Assembly: GCA_025058345.1 (NCBI GenBank)
Contig: JANXEN010000003.1
Location: forward strand, 62,001 to 126,000
Direction: 5' to 3'
DNA from: Sulfolobales archaeon
Lineage (GTDB): Archaea; Thermoproteota; Thermoprotei_A; Sulfolobales; NBVN01
DNA length: 64,000 nucleotides
In this document: positions 35,596 to 42,716 of the stretch, piece after piece
Position numbering within the stretch: the first letter of the stretch is position 1
Layout: each line of letters begins with the position of its first letter
Notes under the pieces: generated by a model
The model's database searches: none
Told to the model about the DNA's origin: nothing
Seen by the model: the letters and a program-made list of their open reading frames with translations, nothing else
Program-made: the position numbers and the translations under genes

Positions 35596-35808
35596 ATGGT
35601 GGATGGTATGCCTATAGAGATTAGGGATGAGGAACATGCCCTAAAGTTAGGTGAAGTAGCTATAGAATGCAGGGTTAAGAAGTTAGAGAAGGAGAAGGTA
35701 GCTAAAGTTAAATTCAGGACTAAAAAATACTTATTCACATATAAATTACCTCTAGAAAAACTTGATGAGTTCTTAGGAAAGGTTAAATGTAAGGTTGTTG
35801 AGGTCTAA
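35596..35808 (+). CDS. Small basic hypothetical protein
   Basis: A 70-residue Lys/Glu-rich protein without recognisable family. It alternates short beta-like segments (EVAIECRVKKL, KVAKVKFRTKKYLFTYKL) and ends in KVKCKVVEV. The frame has two nearby ATGs, at 35596 and 35608. Codon use resembles the neighbours. A nucleic-acid-binding role is conceivable from charge only. Confidence 0.55.
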   Translation: MVDGMPIEIRDEEHALKLGEVAIECRVKKLEKEKVAKVKFRTKKYLFTYKLPLEKLDEFLGKVKCKVVEV

Positions 35809-35919
35809 CATCAGCTAAACCCTGCCGTCATCACAGAATCAGCGATCGAAGGCATCATCAGCGCTCTAAATAATATTAATTTATTAAAGTTTTAAGGATT
35901 AAGTAATTCGGTAATTACT

Positions 35920-36264
35920 TTGCCTGAGTTCGAAATGGATGAGTTCCGAAAGTTTTTCCCTAAGTTATTTAAGGAAATAATTGATGAGCGATCTTCATCA
36001 GACGCAATCCGTAAACTTTCTGAAGATCCTCTGAAGGGCTATGTGCCAAACGTCTATGATTTCTTGGGTAGGGTAAGGAATGTTGAGGAAGGTTTAATGG
36101 TTATTGATTATTTAGAGAAAAGGGGTGAATTAAATAAGGACTTAGCTGATGGATTGAGGAAAGAGTTAATTAATAAGGGTGTAGAAGCCTTCGGTGAGAG
36201 GAGGGAATTCGGATATTATTTTAAATTATCCTCAGATAAGAGGCGGGAGAACAAGTCTAAATAG
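35920..36264 (+). CDS. Conserved archaeal small protein (DUF2095-like)
   Basis: A 114-residue protein with the order FRKFFPKLFKEI (9-20), GYVPNVYDFLGR (about 40-51), a central MVIDYLEKRGEL and a C-terminal EAFGERREFGYYF. I recall this arrangement from an archaeal uncharacterised family (DUF2095), but cannot confirm it. TTG start at 35920. Mostly helical, charged tail. Function unknown. Confidence 0.65.
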   Translation: MPEFEMDEFRKFFPKLFKEIIDERSSSDAIRKLSEDPLKGYVPNVYDFLGRVRNVEEGLMVIDYLEKRGELNKDLADGLRKELINKGVEAFGERREFGYYFKLSSDKRRENKSK

Positions 36265-36282
36265 ATGGTTTGGATCTTAACC

Positions 36283-37104
36283 TCACTTCTCGGTTGAGAC
36301 CAAGATAAGTGCGGAAGTCATTAAAACATAGGCCAACAATAGCAGTTCTGTAGGAATTCTACCAAATATGACGTAATCCCATAGTGATGCAAATACAGGT
36401 TCTATTGACGCAATCACAGATGACGTAGATGCCTTTAAATGCCTTGCACCTTTTGCAAATAACCTGTACGGTATTAACGTGCAGAAAATTGCGAGGTATG
36501 AGCCTGCTATTACTGAGTTGTATATATTTGCTGAGGTGAATTTATGTGTTGGTGTTAAGTAAAGAAGAGTTAGGGGAGCTACAGGGATTAACGAGTATGG
36601 CATCGCTCCCCAGGAGACTTCCTTATCGTAACCGCGTGCAGAGAAGTACCTTACCAGGGATATGTATGATCCGTATATAAAGCCTGTGAGGAGTCCTAAG
36701 AATAGGCCGTACATGTTGATGGTGTTATTTAATAAACTATCTAAGCCCATTAAGAATACCGAAACTAGAATGAGTGACATACCTAACAATGTTAATTTGT
36801 TTATCTTTTCCCCATACTTAAGGGCGATTAGCGTACTCCATAAAGGAGCTGTATACAGTAAATAGGCAGCAGGTCCAACACCAGTTAAGGCCACTGAAGC
36901 CACGTAGGATATGAATAGAGTTCCTAACACTAAGCCACTTACTAGTGACGCTCTAGACTTCGATCTAAAGATGGATGAGCTGACAGCTGCTATGATAATT
37001 GTCCTAGTAAATAGCATGAGGATTATGTCGCTGCTGTACATCGTTGCTATACCTATGGTTGACCAAAGAATAGATGCCACTACTACATATGCACCGGCCC
37101 ACAT
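36283..37104 (-). CDS. EamA/DMT-family transporter
   Basis: A 273-residue drug/metabolite-type carrier with about ten helices in two EamA repeats. Typical segments are VVASILWSTIGIA at the start, TGVGPAAYLLYTAPLWSTLIAL closing the first repeat, and SVIASIEPVFASLWDYVIFGR in the second. Substrate not predictable. Divergent from the flavoprotein gene; both may use the palindromic promoter region between them. Confidence 0.88.
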   Translation of the reverse strand: MWAGAYVVVASILWSTIGIATMYSSDIILMLFTRTIIIAAVSSSIFRSKSRASLVSGLVLGTLFISYVASVALTGVGPAAYLLYTAPLWSTLIALKYGEKINKLTLLGMSLILVSVFLMGLDSLLNNTINMYGLFLGLLTGFIYGSYISLVRYFSARGYDKEVSWGAMPYSLIPVAPLTLLYLTPTHKFTSANIYNSVIAGSYLAIFCTLIPYRLFAKGARHLKASTSSVIASIEPVFASLWDYVIFGRIPTELLLLAYVLMTSALILVSTEK

Positions 37105-37130
37105 ATGGACACTAAATCTTAATATAATCC

Positions 37131-37144
37131 CTTAAGTATTTAAG
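37131..37144. promoter_or_regulatory. Palindromic divergent promoter
   Basis: CTTAAGTATTTAAG has arms CTTAA/TTAAG and provides a TATA-like box on both strands. The plus-strand box TATTTAAG is centred about 23 nt before the ATG at 37163 (leaderless). The minus-strand copy is about 33 nt before the ATG at 37104. Confidence 0.5.
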
Positions 37145-37162
37145 GAGTACTGGTAGATTTAC

Positions 37163-38215
37163 ATGAAATTTAAATTAGGATGTATGTCTGAGAGGAAATT
37201 AAGTGGTAGGAAGGTAGCTATATTGGGTTCCGGCCCAGCTGGTTTAGTGGCAGCAGGATTTCTTGGATGTAGTGGTGCTTACGTAGATATCTACGATAAG
37301 CTCCCTGAGCCTGGAGGTCTGTTATTGTTTGCCATACCTAGCAGTAGGATAGCGGTCGAGGGGGTTCGAGGAGGGGTTAGAGAATTATTCGAAAACTCCA
37401 ACATCAACTTCGTAGGACGGACGAAGGTAGTTAGTTCTAAGAGGGAGATTGATGAAGGGGATGAGTTCGTGAAGTCCGTTGAAGGATTTGACGGAATAGT
37501 TGATAAGTACCATGCAGTGCTAATATCCACTGGGGCTTGGAAGTCTAGACCTTTAGGAATACCTGGAGAAGAATATAGGAACGTGTTTAAGGCTCTAGAT
37601 TTCTTATTTAGGGTTAAGTCTCAGGAGTTAGGGTACTTAGGGCATGAAGAAATTACATCGGTTAAAGGAAAGACTGTCGCAGTAGTAGGTGCAGGTCTTT
37701 CAGCAATTGATGCTGCGTCAGAATCATTAAAAATGGGCGCATCAAAAGTCTATATGCTCTATAGGAGGACCATTAAGGAGGCACCCGCAGGTGAGAGAGA
37801 AATTAGCAGCTTAATAAGGATGGGGGTCATATGGATTGATCTGGCCGTCCCCGTAAGGATTATAGGGTCTGGAGGATTAGTTAAAGGTGTTAGATTGGTT
37901 AAGTGTAGGTTAGGGGAACCAGACGAGAGTGGTAGACCTAAACCTATTCCCATTGAGGGAAGTGATTTTGAGTTAGATGTGGATATAGTAATTAACTGCG
38001 TTGGTGAAATACCTACACCTCCTATAGTAAATGGGGAATTAGGCATTAGATTAAGTAAGGACGGTAAGATATTAGTTAATGAAGCTAGGGAGACAACTAG
38101 GAAAGGGGTCTACGCAGCAGGTGACGTTGTTTTAGGACCTTCAAGGATCGGCTTAGCTATTAAGGACGGTTTAATAGCAGCTAGGTCTATGGGAAACTAC
38201 TTAAGTATGCTTTAG
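37163..38215 (+). CDS. FAD-dependent NAD(P)H oxidoreductase (GltD-like)
   Basis: A 350-residue pyridine-nucleotide flavoprotein related to the glutamate synthase small subunit but without its N-terminal iron-sulfur domain. The FAD site is ILGSGPAGLVAAGFL (about 18-32) with LPEPGGLLLFAIPSSR, the NAD(P) site VAVVGAGLSAIDAASE, and the C-terminal FAD contact GVYAAGDVVLGPSRIG. ATG at 37163 agrees with the TATA spacing; 37184 is an alternative. It precedes the NuoL/NuoM-like pair by about 100 nt, so a role as electron-input module is possible but speculative. Confidence 0.87.
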   Translation: MKFKLGCMSERKLSGRKVAILGSGPAGLVAAGFLGCSGAYVDIYDKLPEPGGLLLFAIPSSRIAVEGVRGGVRELFENSNINFVGRTKVVSSKREIDEGDEFVKSVEGFDGIVDKYHAVLISTGAWKSRPLGIPGEEYRNVFKALDFLFRVKSQELGYLGHEEITSVKGKTVAVVGAGLSAIDAASESLKMGASKVYMLYRRTIKEAPAGEREISSLIRMGVIWIDLAVPVRIIGSGGLVKGVRLVKCRLGEPDESGRPKPIPIEGSDFELDVDIVINCVGEIPTPPIVNGELGIRLSKDGKILVNEARETTRKGVYAAGDVVLGPSRIGLAIKDGLIAARSMGNYLSML

Positions 38216-38272
38216 TTGCGATTAGTTTTAAGTCATAAATGCTTTACTACCTAAACTATGAAAGGTCTCAAA

Positions 38273-38282
38273 TAAATTTTAA
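38273..38282 (+). promoter_or_regulatory. TATA-like box before the nuoL-like gene
   Basis: TAAATTTTAA predicts transcription starting near 38304. That lies downstream of the TTG at 38291 and favours the ATG at 38315 as the true start. Confidence 0.4.
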
Positions 38283-38314
38283 TTGCTGTTTTGGAATTAG
38301 GCTTTGGAAAAGTG

Positions 38315-40366
38315 ATGACTAATGACCTACTAATTATAGAATTGATGGCTCCTACGATCGCGGCATTAGTGTTGTTAATTTTTAAAAATAAATCTATCTC
38401 GGCATTTATTTCTCTAATATCCGTATGTCTATCTTTTGCAGCATCGTTAATTCTGCTGTTAAATGTTATTGATGGGGGAATTATATCTATTGATTTGGTT
38501 AATGAGTGGATAGTGCTTCCTGGCTTAAAGCCTATAGGAGTGACCTTCACTTTAGATTTTTTAAGTACTCTTGTGAGCCTCCTTGTCTGCGGGTTAGCTA
38601 CTCTTATTCTCACTTACTCAATTAGTTACGTAAATGCGGATAGCGATTATCATGATACCCGGAGATATTGGTTCCTAATTCTTATTTTCATAGCAAGCAT
38701 GCTAGTGGTGATTAACTCCGATAATTTCATTCTAATGTTCGTTGGCTGGGAGGGGATGAGTTTAAGCAGTTATTTACTTATAGGCTATTACTACGGTGAT
38801 GAAAGCAAGTATTGGATTGGAGGCCCGTTAAATAAGGCTCCGATGTATAAACCAAGTCAATGCTCCTACATTACTTTCCTAATCGTTGGCTCTGCAGATA
38901 CGTTCATGCTGCTTGGTATTGTCATGCTTATGGTACTTACAGGTTCTCCTTATTATGAGGATCTATACGTTATTAAGGAACTATTGATTGAAGGCATTCC
39001 TGACTGGGCAGTTGTTCTATCTTTTATCTTGTTTCTGTTAGGGCCTATCGCTAAATCGGCGCAATTCCCCCTACATTTGTGGCTGCCTTATGCGATGGCT
39101 GGACCTACTCCAGTATCAGCGCTTTTACACTCAGCTACTATGGTTAAGGCAGGCGTTTACATAATTTTGAGACTACTTCCTTATTTGATAGAGATATCTC
39201 ACGTGAGCAGCGTATTTACCTTAATATTCTACCTATTGGTGGTTTCTGGAAGCGTCTCAATGGTAATTGCTGCGGTAAATGCTGGAAGGTCTATTGAACT
39301 TAAGAGGGTGTTAGCCTACTCGACGATTAGTCAAATAGGTTATATGTTTATCCTTTTAGGTGTGGCTGGGTTTGCGGAGATACCTTTAGTGGCAGGTGCT
39401 GCAACCCTATATCACTTAATTAATCATGCGTTGTTTAAGTCAGCACTTTTCTTAACGGCTGGGATCTTAATCCATACTACAGGTACGAAATATTTAAATG
39501 AGATGGGACTACACATAAAGGAATTTAAGTCAGTATTCATCGTCACATTAATCTCAAGTCTCAGCTTAATTGGTGTTCCACCTCTAATGGGATTTTGGAG
39601 TAAGGAATTCATAATAGAAACGGTTATTGGCGCTGGTCATTACATCCTCTTTTTAATTACGTTATTATGTTCCTTTTTAACAGCCTTTTACGCAACTCGT
39701 ATGCTTGTAATAGTGTTCGGGGGGCAGAGCGACGCGCATTACGGACATCATAATGTTGATAGACTTATGTACTACCCGCCGTTGATTTTAACATCAGCTA
39801 CATTCATTGCTGGAATTGTAGGTCTAGATATTAAAGGTAATTTATTGAGGATGATAACGTTGATTGAGGAGTTAGAACACAAGCATTTAGAACCTTCATT
39901 TATAGTAGCATCTCTTGCCGTGATCTTCGCAGGCGTGTTACTAGCGGTTTACGTTAACGTTTCATACATACCTTACTCATCGATGTTCGATAGGTCCTTT
40001 GTAAAGCTTAGAAAAATCTATAGCTTAAGAAAGTTATTAATAATTCTCAAGGAGTACAAGAACAGATTCAATTACCGTAAGATGTTCAATTACTTTATCG
40101 TATTATCAAGGTGTGTTAACTGGTTAGTTCATCGTGAAAGGCACTACCTGAATTTCGGGTTAGTTACTGTAGTTATTAGAAACTTCTTCACTACCGCAAA
40201 CTACCTACTTGACTTGACCGTCATGGTTATTGGGAGAAATTCTTTCAAGTATTTAAAGAAACTATTTAAGGCTGTGGGTTATGCTGATATGGATACATTT
40301 CTATCCGTATATGTGGTTACGTTATCAATTCTTTTAACGGGGATGTTAATATTACTTTTTAGGTGA
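38315..40366 (+). CDS. NuoL-like proton/ion-translocating subunit
   Basis: Antiporter-like membrane subunit of the complex I/Mrp family, about 683 residues. Strong marks are DNFILMFVGWEGMSLSSYLL, then AQFPLHLWLPYAMAGPTPVSALLHSATMVKAGVYI split over helices 7-8, with the conserved Lys and HSAT, and LINHALFKSALFLTAG. About fourteen helices are followed by a long hydrophilic stretch (about 560-660) and a last helix. The frame could start at TTG 38291, but promoter spacing favours 38315. Next comes a NuoM-like gene after 3 nt; no other complex I genes are present. Confidence 0.9.
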   Translation: MTNDLLIIELMAPTIAALVLLIFKNKSISAFISLISVCLSFAASLILLLNVIDGGIISIDLVNEWIVLPGLKPIGVTFTLDFLSTLVSLLVCGLATLILTYSISYVNADSDYHDTRRYWFLILIFIASMLVVINSDNFILMFVGWEGMSLSSYLLIGYYYGDESKYWIGGPLNKAPMYKPSQCSYITFLIVGSADTFMLLGIVMLMVLTGSPYYEDLYVIKELLIEGIPDWAVVLSFILFLLGPIAKSAQFPLHLWLPYAMAGPTPVSALLHSATMVKAGVYIILRLLPYLIEISHVSSVFTLIFYLLVVSGSVSMVIAAVNAGRSIELKRVLAYSTISQIGYMFILLGVAGFAEIPLVAGAATLYHLINHALFKSALFLTAGILIHTTGTKYLNEMGLHIKEFKSVFIVTLISSLSLIGVPPLMGFWSKEFIIETVIGAGHYILFLITLLCSFLTAFYATRMLVIVFGGQSDAHYGHHNVDRLMYYPPLILTSATFIAGIVGLDIKGNLLRMITLIEELEHKHLEPSFIVASLAVIFAGVLLAVYVNVSYIPYSSMFDRSFVKLRKIYSLRKLLIILKEYKNRFNYRKMFNYFIVLSRCVNWLVHRERHYLNFGLVTVVIRNFFTTANYLLDLTVMVIGRNSFKYLKKLFKAVGYADMDTFLSVYVVTLSILLTGMLILLFR

Positions 40367-40369
40367 TTA

Positions 40370-41818
40370 ATGGTGGTCTTAGAGTTAGTAGTAATACCTA
40401 TGGTTGCTGCTGTAGTAGTATTTAGCGTACGTAATGATAGGGTAGCATCTATATTGAGTACAGCTACTGTAGGCTTTTTATCGATTTACCTGGTTTTAAT
40501 TTCATTATTTAAGGAGTTACCAATGGTTGAAAACTATATCGAAGTCGTTGTACATGGGCATTTTGAGTACTCCTTCTCCTTAGGGGTTGACGGCTTCAAT
40601 ATCGTGGTTTTAATAACTGCTTTGACGCTTCTTCCATCAATTTACCTTTATTCTTATGACTACATGAAGCATAGAATTAAGGATCTGGAGGGCGTCACGT
40701 TAAATCTATTCTACGGTTTACTACTGTTAAACACCTCCGGTATTGTGGGAGTACTCATTTCATACAATATGATCGCATTCATAATATTCTATGAGTTGAT
40801 AGTTCTAACTTCTTGGGGTTTGATATATTTCTACGGTTACGGTAATCGGGTTATGGTATCCTTCACCTACTTAGTGTGGTCCTTAATAGCATCGTTGATC
40901 ATAGTTATAGGCCTCTCAACAATCTATGTATATGCAGGTACCTTCCAATTCAACCCTTCATCATTAGCAGGTATACCTCCGTGGGTGTATTACATACTCT
41001 TAATAGGTTTCGCTATAAAGATGGGGCTTTTTGGAGTTCATATGTGGTTACCATTAGCTCATGCGGAAGCCCCCACTCCTTTTAGCGCTGTGCTCAGTCC
41101 ACTGATTGTCGGTATAGGAGGTTACGGATTTCTAAGGGTTGTAGGACCTTTCGTAGATTTATACGAACTCACATTAGTTCTCCTAGTTTGGGGGATTGCA
41201 TCAATAATTTATGGAGGGTTAGGCGCGTTACTTGAAGATGATATTAAGAGGATACTGGCTTATTCAAGTATAAGCCATATGGGGTATTTAGTGCTTGCAC
41301 TATCTGTCCACGACCCTCTACTCAGCACTATGTCGTTTTCTTATCACTATCTCTCTCACGCATATGCGAAGGCTTTACTATTCCTTTCCTCAGGAGTCCT
41401 TATATACGCGTTAGATATCAGGAATATCAACATGGTTGGTGGGATACTCAGAAAGTATAAGTTATGTGGATTAGGGTTTATGGTGGGGTTCCTCAGCCTT
41501 GCTGGTTTACCACCTTTTGCTGGATTTATATCGAAGCTATTAATAATTTCGTCAGTAATTAGGACAGCTTCTGAGGCTTCTTTAGAGCTTTACGCCCTCT
41601 CCTTAGCGGCGTTAGTGTCGATGGTGTTTACGATAGCTTACGGTTTAAGAGTCATTAAAAATGTGGTATTCGGTGCTTTAAGGCCTAGTAATGTAGAATT
41701 CGTTAGTTTACCAATAACTATGCATATAAGTCTAATTATAATAATTATACTTCTAGTAATTACTTGGTTCATACCTCATTTATTGTTAAACCTTATGTTG
41801 GGGGCATTCAAACTGTGA
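40370..41818 (+). CDS. NuoM-like proton/ion-translocating subunit
   Basis: Second antiporter-like subunit, 482 residues with about fourteen helices. It shows FYELIVLTSWGLIYFYGY (the conserved Glu of helix 5), GFAIKMGLFGVHMWLPLAHAEAPTPFSAV in helices 7-8, and SYSSISHMGYLVL-type segment then HAYAKALLFLSSG. ATG at 40370 lies 3 nt after the NuoL-like stop. The pair alone could act as an ion pump module with an unknown redox partner or be parts of a scattered complex. Confidence 0.9.
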   Translation: MVVLELVVIPMVAAVVVFSVRNDRVASILSTATVGFLSIYLVLISLFKELPMVENYIEVVVHGHFEYSFSLGVDGFNIVVLITALTLLPSIYLYSYDYMKHRIKDLEGVTLNLFYGLLLLNTSGIVGVLISYNMIAFIIFYELIVLTSWGLIYFYGYGNRVMVSFTYLVWSLIASLIIVIGLSTIYVYAGTFQFNPSSLAGIPPWVYYILLIGFAIKMGLFGVHMWLPLAHAEAPTPFSAVLSPLIVGIGGYGFLRVVGPFVDLYELTLVLLVWGIASIIYGGLGALLEDDIKRILAYSSISHMGYLVLALSVHDPLLSTMSFSYHYLSHAYAKALLFLSSGVLIYALDIRNINMVGGILRKYKLCGLGFMVGFLSLAGLPPFAGFISKLLIISSVIRTASEASLELYALSLAALVSMVFTIAYGLRVIKNVVFGALRPSNVEFVSLPITMHISLIIIIILLVITWFIPHLLLNLMLGAFKL

Positions 41819-41906
41819 GATCGTTCATGAGTTATTATATCCGGTGATGTTAATATAGCTTAATTAGCCAGTAATTCTAAGGTAGTATTGGTGTGTAATA
41901 AAGATA

Positions 41907-42716
41907 ATGTTGATCCCTACGTATGTGAAAGCTTTGAGTGTTGCGGTATACTTACTGATGACCATCAATTTAGCTAACGTTATGGTTGTTCAGAAAGATC
42001 TAGTTCTGTCCGGGCTTAATGATGGTGTAGTCATAGATTATCGGGGTAAGGATCAGATTTACGTTTTGACATCTGATTTATCTGATGCATTCATTTCTGA
42101 TGTAATTAACACTTCAGGTGGTGGAGTTTTTTCTGGACGCATATACATGAGGTTAAGTAAGCAGGCATTTAATTTAAGTGATGCTTATTTCATGGTGGTC
42201 CTATATTCACCTAGTCCCTACGTAATTAACGTATCTAGAGTGAGCTCCGAAAAGGTGTTGACGGATATTCTTAACAGTCCTGGGAATGTAAGCCTGCAAC
42301 TAACTTTCCGACTGATAAATAACTTAACAGGCAGTTACGTAACACCAACTATTCAAATCCCTATGTATTTAAGGGCGCCTATATGGAATGTAGCTATAGT
42401 TTTAGTAGTTTTAACTATGTTCATATCTACTGCGGTACTTGATGTGAGGAGTTACTCTCAGTTGAAGAAGGATAGATGGGGTGTTGAGGAATCAGTTGCG
42501 TTGTTAGTTAGGTATCTGCTCTATGGGTCCTTAACGGCGTTTATTGTAAGTGTCGTAGCTACTGTTGGATTAACTATATACAATAACATAGTTTTTAAGA
42601 ACTTCAGCTTCGATATATCTTGGCTGTTAATACCTTTCATTATACTATTCTTAAGCGCTGTTGTTTATTACGCTTGTAAGTGGAAGGGGTGGTATGATGT
42701 CATCGATGAAGAATGA
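41907..42716 (+). CDS. Membrane protein with glycosylation-rich ectodomain, unknown function
   Basis: A 269-residue protein not matching a family I know. A first hydrophobic segment (about 7-25) leads to an ectodomain of about 130 residues with at least five N-glycosylation sequons (NTS, NLS, NVS twice, NLT). Three transmembrane helices (about 162-183, 203-226, 237-258) and a short charged tail follow. The gene overlaps the AAA-Lon gene by 23 nt, implying coupled translation. The predicted topology puts the beta-rich domain outside the cell and the tail inside. A membrane anchor or sensor for the downstream protease is an inference from the overlap. Confidence 0.75.
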   Translation: MLIPTYVKALSVAVYLLMTINLANVMVVQKDLVLSGLNDGVVIDYRGKDQIYVLTSDLSDAFISDVINTSGGGVFSGRIYMRLSKQAFNLSDAYFMVVLYSPSPYVINVSRVSSEKVLTDILNSPGNVSLQLTFRLINNLTGSYVTPTIQIPMYLRAPIWNVAIVLVVLTMFISTAVLDVRSYSQLKKDRWGVEESVALLVRYLLYGSLTAFIVSVVATVGLTIYNNIVFKNFSFDISWLLIPFIILFLSAVVYYACKWKGWYDVIDEE

